Source: an uncultured Sphingorhabdus sp. | GTDB taxonomy: Bacteria > Pseudomonadota > Alphaproteobacteria > Sphingomonadales > Sphingomonadaceae | Length of the DNA: 32,054 nt | Reading direction: 5' to 3' | NCBI RefSeq assembly: GCF_937872355.1 | Contig: NZ_CALMSV010000149.1 | Coordinates: forward strand, 1-32,054 | Part shown: positions 16,021 to 23,238 of the stretch, piece by piece | How positions within the stretch are numbered: position 1 is the first letter of the stretch | How the letters are laid out: the number at the start of each line of letters is the position of its first letter | Position numbers and translations under genes: made by a program | Notes under the pieces: model-generated | What the model saw: only the letters and a program-made list of their open reading frames with translations | What the model was told of the DNA's origin: nothing | The model's database searches: none

Positions 16021-16200
16021 ATCTTGGGCCTGCGCGAGCAGGGGGCTCGGATCATTCCCGATATGGTCACCGAAATGTACAAAGGCCTCGACGAGCGTCT
16101 TAAGGGCGCGGCTGGCCGCTCGGTGCTCGCGCATCTGGTCGATCTTGAAAAGCAGGGCCGTGTGGTGCTGGATGGTGAGGCATGGCAGTTGGCAGCCTGA
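16021..16200 (+). pseudogene. Untranslated C-terminal winged-helix remnant of the MBL gene
   Basis: The sequence continues in the reading frame of the MBL hydrolase after the TAG for 59 codons to TGA 16198-16200. It encodes a winged-helix-like segment (ILGLREQGARIIPDMV, then RSVLAHLVDLEKQGRVVLDG) that matches the C-terminal domain of LACTB2-type proteins. It has no frameshift, so the nonsense change is recent or the codon is read through. It overlaps the start of the DUF4230 gene by 19 bases. Confidence 0.8.
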
Positions 16201-16886
16201 GCCAGAACGAGCTGCGCAGTTGGGCGATGCGCGGCGCCGCGCTCGCCACCCCGATCCTGTTCATCCTTGCCATCTGGTGGGCGATAGACGGGTTCCGCAG
16301 TTTGCGTGATGGCCCGGCGCCGGAAACGGTGGCCAGTGTCAGCCTGCAGGGATTGCGCGAACAGAACCGCCTTTCCGCTTTTGCCGCCAACTATGCTGCG
16401 GTAGTCACCAGCGAACAGCGCCGCTTTGGCCTTTCGGCGAAAAAGACGCTGATCATGCAAGGTTTGGTGCGTTACGAGGTGGATCTCGCGAAGTTGAGAG
16501 AGAAGGACGTCCGTTGGGATGCCGACACCGGCACGTTGCGCGTTAAAATCCCGCCGATAGAAACCGCGCCGCCGCAGATCGACCTCAAAACCGTTCAAGA
16601 ATATGGCGAGAACGGCATATTGCGGGCGTTCACTGATGTGGACGACGTACTTGATGATGCCAATCGCGACAAAGGACTTGCCGAATTAACAAGGCAGGCC
16701 AACGGTCCGGTGCCGATGAAGCTGGCACGCGAGGCGTTCAAGCGCGCAATCAAGCAGAATTTCGATGCGCCCTTGCGAGCGGCAGGGCTGAACGCCAAGG
16801 TTGAAGCTTATTTCGCCGATGAACTTGGCGGTGATGTGACCACCCGCTGGGATGAATCGACACCGCTAGAAGAGATTGTCAAATAA
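16182..16886 (+). CDS. DUF4230 domain-containing membrane-anchored protein
   Basis: This 234-residue protein has one N-terminal membrane anchor (residues 19-36, AALATPILFILAIWWAI). A DUF4230 domain follows from about residue 50 to 210, with the typical pattern VASVSLQGLREQNRLSAF, then TLIMQGLVRYEVDLAKL and a conserved LRVKIPPIE strand. The domain's biochemical role is unknown. The start overlaps the out-of-frame end of the MBL gene by 19 bases, so its translation may once have been coupled to full-length MBL. The amber codon upstream may therefore lower its expression. Confidence 0.88.
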   Translation: MAVGSLSQNELRSWAMRGAALATPILFILAIWWAIDGFRSLRDGPAPETVASVSLQGLREQNRLSAFAANYAAVVTSEQRRFGLSAKKTLIMQGLVRYEVDLAKLREKDVRWDADTGTLRVKIPPIETAPPQIDLKTVQEYGENGILRAFTDVDDVLDDANRDKGLAELTRQANGPVPMKLAREAFKRAIKQNFDAPLRAAGLNAKVEAYFADELGGDVTTRWDESTPLEEIVK

Positions 16887-16988
16887 TTCCCCTGCTGCTT
16901 GCGGGCGCGGTCCTAGGTGGGCATATGCAAAAGCGAAACAGCCCGACCTCAACCTTCCTTAATCGGGAGTGGAGAATGGAGTTAGAAA

Positions 16989-17999
16989 ATGAACGCGCCC
17001 GTCCGTGAAAACCTATCCGGCCTAGACTTGCTCGCCGAAATCAACCGGCTGAAGAAGGATCGCAACGCCGTCATCCTCGCGCACTATTATCAGAAGCCCG
17101 AGATACAGGACTTGGCCGATTTTGTGGGTGATAGTTTGGAGCTTTCGCGTCGCGCGGCGGAAACCGATGCCGATGTCATCGCCTTTTGCGGGGTCAAGTT
17201 CATGGCTGAAACCGCGAAGATACTTTCGCCCCAAAAGACAGTGATACTTCCCGATATGGCGGCCGGGTGCAGCCTCGAAGATGCCTGTCCGCCGGGCCGG
17301 TTCAAGGCCTTCCGCGACGCGCATCCGGACCATATCGCGCTCACCTATATAAACTGCTCGGCCGAAGTGAAGGCGCTCTCAGACATAATTGTCACCAGCA
17401 GCAGCGCTGAAACCATTCTGGCGCAGATACCCAAGGAACAGAAAATCATCTTCGGCCCCGACCGGCATCTGGGTGGCTATCTGAGCCGCAAATTCGGCCG
17501 CGAAATGCTGCTCTGGCCTGGCGTCTGCATCGTGCATGAGGCGTTTAGCGAAACTGAACTCTTGAAGCTCAAGGCGCAATATCCCGGCGCGCCCGTCGCG
17601 GCGCACCCCGAATGTCCGCCGCATATCATCGACCATGCCGATTATGTTGGTTCGACTAGCGGTATATTGAAATATGCCAAGGAAGTGCCCGGTGACACGG
17701 TAATTATCGCAACCGAGCCGCACATCATCCACCAGATGCAAAAGGCGCTGCCGGAGAAGAACTTCATCGGCGCACCGGGTGCGGATGGAAACTGCGCGTG
17801 CAATATCTGCCCCTATATGGCGCTCAACACGCTGGAAAAGCTCTACCTCGCCTTGCGCGACTTGAAGCCGCAGATTGAGCTGGACGAAGGCGTCCGGCTG
17901 GCGGCCAAGAAGAGTCTCGACCGCATGCTGGAAATGGCCTCGAAGACTGTTGGGCAGGGCGATTTGGGCCGTAAGGATCTGGCTTTTCCCAAGGCCTGA
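16989..17999 (+). CDS. nadA: Quinolinate synthase A
   Basis: This is a 336-residue NadA. Visible family features are AVILAHYYQKPEIQDLADFVGDSLEL near the N-terminus, FCGVKFMAETAKIL, HPECPP, VGSTSGI and the C-terminal CNICPYMALNTLEKL. Conserved cysteines in these regions bind a [4Fe-4S] cluster. The enzyme condenses iminoaspartate with dihydroxyacetone phosphate to quinolinate, the second step of de novo NAD synthesis. ATG 16989 follows a GGAG ribosome-binding site. nadC lies 1.8 kb downstream, but no aspartate oxidase (nadB) or aspartate dehydrogenase gene is between them or elsewhere in the window. Confidence 0.97.
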   Translation: MNAPVRENLSGLDLLAEINRLKKDRNAVILAHYYQKPEIQDLADFVGDSLELSRRAAETDADVIAFCGVKFMAETAKILSPQKTVILPDMAAGCSLEDACPPGRFKAFRDAHPDHIALTYINCSAEVKALSDIIVTSSSAETILAQIPKEQKIIFGPDRHLGGYLSRKFGREMLLWPGVCIVHEAFSETELLKLKAQYPGAPVAAHPECPPHIIDHADYVGSTSGILKYAKEVPGDTVIIATEPHIIHQMQKALPEKNFIGAPGADGNCACNICPYMALNTLEKLYLALRDLKPQIELDEGVRLAAKKSLDRMLEMASKTVGQGDLGRKDLAFPKA

Positions 18000-18254
18000 A
18001 CTTGCGCGACGCCCGGCTAGGCCGCCGCTCAGGGTCTTCAGCATGCCCTCACTAGGGGCACAAACTCGATTCGCTTTCACCCGAAAATCATTGTATAAAT
18101 TTGCAAAATTGGAGTCGCGCGGTTGGTCGCCGCTTGCGTTTGGGCTCTGGCCAAATAGGCTTCGTGCTTTTCTCGAACCTGAGGTGTGGCATTTTGCCAT
18201 GCAGGTCTAAATCGTGCCGCAGGCAAGTGGCACAAGGCATGGAAGGAAGCGTTT

Positions 18255-19307
18255 ATGGCAGAAGACTGGTTGGCAGATGTCCGCAAATATGTCGCGGATG
18301 CAGACGAGACCGTAGTGAAGGCGATTGTGCGATATTGCGGCATTGCCTTACAGAATCGCGACAGTTCGCTGGTGGCATTTTCGGACACCAAAGAAACCGG
18401 CCGAGTTCGTGAAAACTTTCTGAAGAAAAAGCTTGGCCTCACCAATAGCGATGCCGAGCTCGACAGTGCAATCGCTGCAGTTGGTGACCGGATGAAGGAA
18501 GACCGGACGAAAAACCGCGTCACGGTTTACTATCTGCTTGCTGAACATTTCGGTCTGCTTAGCGTCTTTGGCGGGTCAAGTGCATCTGCCGCACCGCTTG
18601 CTGCCGTAGCCGGATTGGGCGCAGCTGGTGTGGCGGGAACAGCGGCGACAGCTGCTGCAGCGGAACTGGAACCGGTTGTTGCGACCCCGCCTCCTGCCCC
18701 TGAACTAGCGCCTGCTGCGGCCGCTCCTGCCTATGCGGCATCGACTTATGAGGATGAAGACACTGGCGGCGGTGGCCTCGGCTGGCTCAAATGGCTTTTG
18801 CTCGCGGCTTTGCTCGCCCTGCTGCTCTTCTTCCTGATGCGCAGTTGCTCGCCGGAGGCAACCGCTCCGGTGGATGACAGGATGACGACCGAAGCAACTG
18901 GTGGCGAAGATGCCGATGCCTCAGCAGGCGACGCAGCGGCAACAGCTGCCATTCCGGAAGGTGCGGGTGTGGTTGCTGCGGATGTTGCTGGCAGACCCAA
19001 GCTGACGGTCTATTTCGACAGCGGCAAATCGGATGTTACCAATGACCTCGCGGCGGCAGCCACAAAGGTGAAGGCCTATCTCGATGCAAATCCGACGGCG
19101 AAGCTGGCGGTTTCGGGCTATAACGACCCGACCGGCAATGCAACCGTCAACGCGGAAATCTCGAAAAAGAGGGCACAGGGCGTTGGCAAGGCGCTGGAAG
19201 CTGTTGGCATTCCGGCGACAGCCATCGATCTGGTCAAACCGAGTGATACAACCGACATGTCGGGCGACAACACCGCCGCGCGCCGGGTCGAGGTGACTGT
19301 CCAGTAA
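18255..19307 (+). CDS. DUF2853-transmembrane-OmpA fusion protein
   Basis: This is a 350-residue protein of three parts. Residues 1-105 (MAEDWLADVRKYV to LLAEHFGLLSVF) form a DUF2853 domain, a helical domain usually found as a small stand-alone protein. An Ala/Pro-rich linker leads to one transmembrane segment at 175-195. Residues about 248-350 are an OmpA-type peptidoglycan-binding domain (LTVYFDSGKSDVT, AVSGYNDPTGN, KKRAQGVGKAL, RRVEVTV). Without a signal peptide the predicted topology is DUF2853 in the cytoplasm and OmpA in the periplasm, linking a cytoplasmic partner to the cell wall. ATG 18255 is chosen over an earlier in-frame start at 18186 because of the GGAAGGAAG ribosome-binding site and because the domain begins there. 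A terminator follows. Confidence 0.9.
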   Translation: MAEDWLADVRKYVADADETVVKAIVRYCGIALQNRDSSLVAFSDTKETGRVRENFLKKKLGLTNSDAELDSAIAAVGDRMKEDRTKNRVTVYYLLAEHFGLLSVFGGSSASAAPLAAVAGLGAAGVAGTAATAAAAELEPVVATPPPAPELAPAAAAPAYAASTYEDEDTGGGGLGWLKWLLLAALLALLLFFLMRSCSPEATAPVDDRMTTEATGGEDADASAGDAAATAAIPEGAGVVAADVAGRPKLTVYFDSGKSDVTNDLAAAATKVKAYLDANPTAKLAVSGYNDPTGNATVNAEISKKRAQGVGKALEAVGIPATAIDLVKPSDTTDMSGDNTAARRVEVTVQ

Positions 19308-19329
19308 GGCAATCACGATAATGACAATG

Positions 19330-19362
19330 AGGGGCGGCTACAGAGGTGGCCGCCCCTTTTCT
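19330..19362 (+). terminator. Rho-independent terminator after the DUF2853-OmpA gene
   Basis: A 9-bp stem AGGGGCGGC/GCCGCCCCT encloses a 10-base loop and runs into TTTTC-TTT. It lies 22 bases after the stop codon, and separates this gene from the downstream DUF3592-like/nadC unit. Confidence 0.9.
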
Positions 19363-19390
19363 TTGCACAAATCGGGACTATGGTCAGCGC

Positions 19391-19750
19391 ATGACTTTGA
19401 TTGTTCCTGTCCTGCTTCTGGTCGCAGCCTTTGTCGGCTTTGGCGTCTGGCGCGGTCGACAATTTGGTGAGCTGGCACGGCGTGGAATACCGGTCACGGG
19501 ACGCATTGTGCGTAAATTCCGCGCCGGAAATGCAGATATCTCGGGAAGCAGGAGTCGTCGGCTTTCCTTTACCTACACCGGCCCCGATGGCCGGGAATAT
19601 CGCCGTGCCGCTTCGGTGAGTATCGGGAAATGGGCCGAGTATGAGGAAGGGAGCGAAATTGCTCTCATCTGTCTGCCCGACAATCCGGGCGTCAGTGCGC
19701 CAGCCTGGCTGGTCGATCTGGCGCGTGAGGCGCTGGCGAAACGCAAATAG
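19391..19750 (+). CDS. DUF3592-like membrane protein
   Basis: This is a 119-residue protein with one N-terminal membrane segment (residues 3-20, LIVPVLLLVAAFVGFGVW). A compact domain resembling DUF3592 follows: RGIPVTGRIVRKFR, SRRLSFTYTGPDGREYRR, then YEEGSEIALICLPDNPGVSAP. The function of this domain is not known. ATG 19391 is preferred to an in-frame start at 19346 that falls inside the preceding terminator. No clear Shine-Dalgarno sequence is seen. The stop lies 17 bases before nadC, so the genes are probably co-transcribed. Confidence 0.8.
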   Translation: MTLIVPVLLLVAAFVGFGVWRGRQFGELARRGIPVTGRIVRKFRAGNADISGSRSRRLSFTYTGPDGREYRRAASVSIGKWAEYEEGSEIALICLPDNPGVSAPAWLVDLAREALAKRK

Positions 19751-19767
19751 AGGAAATAGCGAAAACC

Positions 19768-20622
19768 ATGCACATAGCTTTCAACCTGCCCGGCTTTGAT
19801 CTGGCTGCCTTCGTTGGCGCGACGCTCGCTGAAGATCTGGGGCCCACCGGTCGCGATGTGACTTCTGAAAGCGTAATTCCAGCGGACATGCGCTTCGCTG
19901 GGGTTATGGACAGCCGCGATGCTATCGTTGTCGCTGGGCTTCCCATTGCCGCTGCCTTTTTCAAACATCTCGACCCCGATATCGAAATCGAAATGCTGGC
20001 GCATGAGGGCCATGGTTTGGAGGCAGGTGCGGACCTGATGCGGATTCGCGGCAAGGCCCGCGCGATGCTGACTGCGGAACGCTCGGCGCTCAACACGGTG
20101 CAACATCTCTCAGGTATCGCAACGATGACACGGCGCTATGTGATGGCAATTCGCGGGACTGGCTGCACATTACTTGATACGCGCAAGACGATACCCGGCC
20201 TGCGTGTGCTCGAAAAATACGCGACACGGATGGGCGGGGCGACCAATCACCGCATGGGGCTTTGGGATGCCGCGATGATCAAGGATAATCATGTCGCGGT
20301 GGCAGGCGGTGTTGCGGAGGCTGTACGCCGTGCCAAAGATGCGGGTGTCGAACGCATCATCCTGGAGGTTGACCGGATTGAACAGATTGAGCCGGGGTTG
20401 GCAGCCGGGGCGACGCATTTGTTGCTCGACAATATGGATGTTGAGGAATTGAAAGCGGCGGTAAAATTGGTCGATGGTCGCGTACCGACCGAAGCGAGCG
20501 GGGGTGTGACGCTCGAAACCATTCGCGCCAAAGCCGAGACTGGCGTGACCTTCATTTCGGTTGGCCGCCTAACCCAGAGTGCACCGGCTGCTGATATCGG
20601 GCTGGATTTCGATGTGGTCTAG
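19768..20622 (+). CDS. nadC: Nicotinate-nucleotide pyrophosphorylase (carboxylating)
   Basis: This is a 284-residue quinolinate phosphoribosyltransferase of normal length. It has TAERSALNTVQHLSGIAT, the substrate-binding LLDTRKTIPGLR, the KYA..GGATNHRMGLWDAAMIKDNH block, and the phosphate-binding C-terminal barrel strands (EASGGVTLETI, FISVGRLTQSAPAADIGLDF). It turns quinolinate and PRPP into nicotinate mononucleotide, completing the pathway begun by nadA. A GAGGAAATAG ribosome-binding region precedes the ATG. Its last 11 bases overlap the RNase T2 start. Confidence 0.97.
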   Translation: MHIAFNLPGFDLAAFVGATLAEDLGPTGRDVTSESVIPADMRFAGVMDSRDAIVVAGLPIAAAFFKHLDPDIEIEMLAHEGHGLEAGADLMRIRGKARAMLTAERSALNTVQHLSGIATMTRRYVMAIRGTGCTLLDTRKTIPGLRVLEKYATRMGGATNHRMGLWDAAMIKDNHVAVAGGVAEAVRRAKDAGVERIILEVDRIEQIEPGLAAGATHLLLDNMDVEELKAAVKLVDGRVPTEASGGVTLETIRAKAETGVTFISVGRLTQSAPAADIGLDFDVV

Positions 20623-21352
20623 GTTCGTGCTGGCGCTGCCGGCGCTCGCATTGCTTGCCACGTCTACGCCGCATGAACCGGCGCTCGCACAGGCTTGGCA
20701 GTGTCGCCCACCTGCCAGCCTTCCGCGTCCGGTGCCGGAATTTGCCAAGCCGGGAGAGATACGGCGCACAGCTGTCGACGGCTATATCCTTGCGCTCAGT
20801 TGGAGCCGTGAACATTGCCGTGGGCGGGAGGATAATCCCGCTGATGCGCTGCAATGTGACAAGTCGATGGGAGAATTTGGCTTTGTCCTGCACGGGCTAT
20901 GGCCTGAAGCCAAGGGCCCAAACTATCCGCAGTGGTGCCGTAAGGCGGAACCGCTGTCTCGGGCAGTCGTGCAGCAAAACATCTGCATGACGCCCTCGGT
21001 CCAGTTGCTCCAGCACGAATGGGCCAAACATGGTACCTGCATGGCGCGCAAGCCCGAAACCTATTTTGGCGCCGCGCGGTTGTTGTTCGATGCGATGGAG
21101 TTTCCCGACATGGATCGTATGTCCCGTCAGAGTGAAAAGGAGGGTACATTGACGGTTGCCCGCCTGGCCGAGGAATTTGCGCTCAACAATGACGGGCTTT
21201 CGGAGACGGCAATCAAAGTCAAGACCAACCGGAGAGGCTGGCTCGAAGAGGTGCACATCTGCCTCAATAAAAAATTCAAGCCACGCGTCTGCCCAGCCTT
21301 TGTGAGAGGGGCACCGAGCAATGCACAGATCAAAATCTGGCGCGGCAGTTAA
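20612..21352 (+). CDS. Secreted ribonuclease T2 family protein
   Basis: The 246-residue protein has a signal peptide ending AAQ-like at ALAQA (about residue 28). It carries both RNase T2 active-site segments: FVLHGLWPE (residues 91-99, catalytic His94) and HEWAKHGTC (135-143, Glu136, Lys139, His140). Several cysteines suit an oxidised periplasmic or secreted protein. T2 enzymes cut RNA through 2',3'-cyclic phosphates. ATG 20612 gives a proper signal peptide, while the in-frame ATG at 20579 adds 11 residues before it. The gene overlaps nadC by 11 bases, suggesting coupled translation. It ends at a TTAA shared with the converging DUF4112 gene. RNA scavenging for nucleotides is plausible. Confidence 0.93.
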   Translation: MWSRFVLALPALALLATSTPHEPALAQAWQCRPPASLPRPVPEFAKPGEIRRTAVDGYILALSWSREHCRGREDNPADALQCDKSMGEFGFVLHGLWPEAKGPNYPQWCRKAEPLSRAVVQQNICMTPSVQLLQHEWAKHGTCMARKPETYFGAARLLFDAMEFPDMDRMSRQSEKEGTLTVARLAEEFALNNDGLSETAIKVKTNRRGWLEEVHICLNKKFKPRVCPAFVRGAPSNAQIKIWRGS

Positions 21353-21771
21353 CCCTCTATGATCCGCGTGCCTGGATGATGTTTGTCAAGATGTTTGCGG
21401 ATGATGCGCAGATTCTTGCTGTTCGATCGCCAGATGAAATCAAATGCGTCGCCCACAAGCGGAATGGCACCCAGCGCAGTATCGATTCCGACATTGGCGG
21501 TCATGCGCACCAGTTGCCATTTTGACATGCCCAGATTGCGCGCTTCCCAGACCATATAGGCCCCCATGGCAGCAGTAATCAGGTCGCCAATGACCGGGAC
21601 CAGTCCTACGACAGAATCCAGGCCGAAGGGGATTTTGGTGCCCGGTATGACAAAACCGCGTTCGAGCAGTTTTTCCAGCGCTTCCACGCGCTGACGCACC
21701 GAATGTGGGTCGGTTCCCATACCGGGCAAGGTCTTGGCAAGCTCTTCAAACTGGTTTTGCGAAATGGGCAT
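21349..21771 (-). CDS. DUF4112 domain-containing protein
   Basis: This is a 140-residue protein that matches the DUF4112 pattern. Two glycine-rich hydrophobic hairpins recur as GLDSVVGLVPVIGDLITAAMGAYMVW (about 52-77) and GIDTALGAIPLVGDAFDFIWRSN (about 95-117), with a helical N-terminus before and a basic end after. The repeats of VGLVPVIGD / LGAIPLVGD suggest an internal duplication of a membrane-inserted motif. Function is unknown. An AAGGAGG ribosome-binding site precedes ATG 21771. It follows the two substrate-binding lipoprotein genes by 18 bases and is probably in their operon. Confidence 0.9.
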   Translation of the reverse strand: MPISQNQFEELAKTLPGMGTDPHSVRQRVEALEKLLERGFVIPGTKIPFGLDSVVGLVPVIGDLITAAMGAYMVWEARNLGMSKWQLVRMTANVGIDTALGAIPLVGDAFDFIWRSNSKNLRIIRKHLDKHHPGTRIIEG

Positions 21772-21789
21772 AGCGCCTCCTTATCTCGC

Positions 21790-23238
21790 TTATGTCGGGT
21801 CGCGCCCCAGATATTGCAAGGGATGCCATCCGCGCGGGTTCTGTGCGAAGCCCAACAGTCCGTCACGAACCAGCGACCAGCGCACCGGATTGGCAATGGG
21901 AATGTAGTTGCGGGTAGCGATCAGTTCGCGCTCAGCCTCCCCCCACAAGCGAATACGTTCTTCGCGCGTTGAAGCAGTGCGGGCTTCATCGAGTAGCCGG
22001 TCGGCCTGTTCGCTGCAAATCGGCGTTGCCCGACACGACATCTGGTCCAAATACCATCCCGGACTTGATATGTCAGCGACCCGATCAATTAGGACCAGAT
22101 CGGCGGGCTGGGCATTGGTTACCCGTTCCACTTCAAGTCCGATGGCGGCCAGATCACTGCGCATGCGTGCAAAGAGAATTCGGCTGCCCGTACCGCGCGG
22201 CATGGCGATTCGCAGGGTGCGAACGGGACCATTGGACCCCTCCCATGCGGCGATGGTCGAGCGTGCGCTCGCTTTGCGTTCCTGAACATTTTGGCTTGCC
22301 CATTCGGGGCGTGGCAATTGTTCGCGATTGGTCAGGGCTTCCGGGGATAACGCAATCGTCCCCCGCCAATCGGTAATGCCAAATGAGGTCAAAAGGCGGG
22401 GCCGGTCGATCGCCATGGCGATCGCCTCGCGATTGGCAACGTTGGAGAGGAACGGCCCGTCACCCGTTACCAAAAGGCCAAACAGTCCGGGAACGGCATC
22501 GAACCGCGTGCCAGCCTCATTGCCCTCTGTCGCTGTCAGCAAAGGAAGATGTTCGAAACGACCGTTCAATACAAGGTCACTCTGCCCGACTGCAAAGCGG
22601 GCCAATGCCCGCGAAGGCGAATGCGCCGCGAGGATGACCCGCTTTTCATCCAGAGCGATAGTGCCGTCTAGCTCATCGGTTCTGTTGCGCAATTGTAGGT
22701 TACCCGCAATCCGCTCGGCGATCATCGGGCCAGAGCCGTTAGCCCTGTGGATCATCCCGAATTCCGGCTGTGCCAGCAGTTCGAGCAGGTTTGGAACAGG
22801 TGCATTCAACCGGATCTCGACGACCTTGCCTGTCATCGGCAATATCCTGTCGATCTTTGCCAGTTCATCGCTAAAGCGTGACCGACTCAGTTCGGCGACT
22901 CTGACCTTCAACGCGGCGGCAACTTCGTCGGAACGCACCTCGCGCCCATTGTTCCACCGGGTTTTTTGCAGTCGGAAAATATAGCCCTTATCGTCGTCAG
23001 TAACAATCCAACGCGACGCCAGCGCCGGAACGACGCGACCTTCGGCATCGAAGGCGACAAGTCCCTGCGCGGTCGCGTTGCGCAAATAGGCAGACGCTGG
23101 TGACAGCGGCATGCGTCCAACCGTGATTTCCCGTGGACTGTCTTCGATAACATCCACCCGGAGACGGTTGTTGTCGATACCGTCCGAACAGGCGGACAAC
23201 GCCAGGAGCGCGCCCAAAATGGCAAAGGCGCGCGTCAT
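21790..23238 (-). CDS. Extracellular solute-binding lipoprotein, family 5
   Basis: This is a 482-residue lipoprotein (MTRAFAILGALLALSAC, lipobox LSAC, Cys17) with the family 5 oligopeptide/dipeptide-binding fold. An early LVAFDAEGRVVPALASRWIV segment is followed by GYIFRLQKTRWNNGREVRSDEVAAAL. ATG 23238 overlaps the upstream gene's stop in an ATGA, which fixes the start over the ATG 12 bases earlier. It is weakly similar in layout to the preceding protein and shorter in its loops, so the two may have arisen by duplication and diverged. Family 5 proteins bind peptides, nickel-chelates or sugars. No ABC permease or ATPase gene is nearby, so the transporter must be encoded elsewhere or is not used. 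Confidence 0.88.
   Translation of the reverse strand: MTRAFAILGALLALSACSDGIDNNRLRVDVIEDSPREITVGRMPLSPASAYLRNATAQGLVAFDAEGRVVPALASRWIVTDDDKGYIFRLQKTRWNNGREVRSDEVAAALKVRVAELSRSRFSDELAKIDRILPMTGKVVEIRLNAPVPNLLELLAQPEFGMIHRANGSGPMIAERIAGNLQLRNRTDELDGTIALDEKRVILAAHSPSRALARFAVGQSDLVLNGRFEHLPLLTATEGNEAGTRFDAVPGLFGLLVTGDGPFLSNVANREAIAMAIDRPRLLTSFGITDWRGTIALSPEALTNREQLPRPEWASQNVQERKASARSTIAAWEGSNGPVRTLRIAMPRGTGSRILFARMRSDLAAIGLEVERVTNAQPADLVLIDRVADISSPGWYLDQMSCRATPICSEQADRLLDEARTASTREERIRLWGEAERELIATRNYIPIANPVRWSLVRDGLLGFAQNPRGWHPLQYLGRDPT

Noticed and set aside
15067-16134. Open frame of 355 codons on the minus strand over the MBL gene
   Set aside because: It runs antisense through two recognised genes, including the zinc motif of the MBL protein, and shows no domain of its own.
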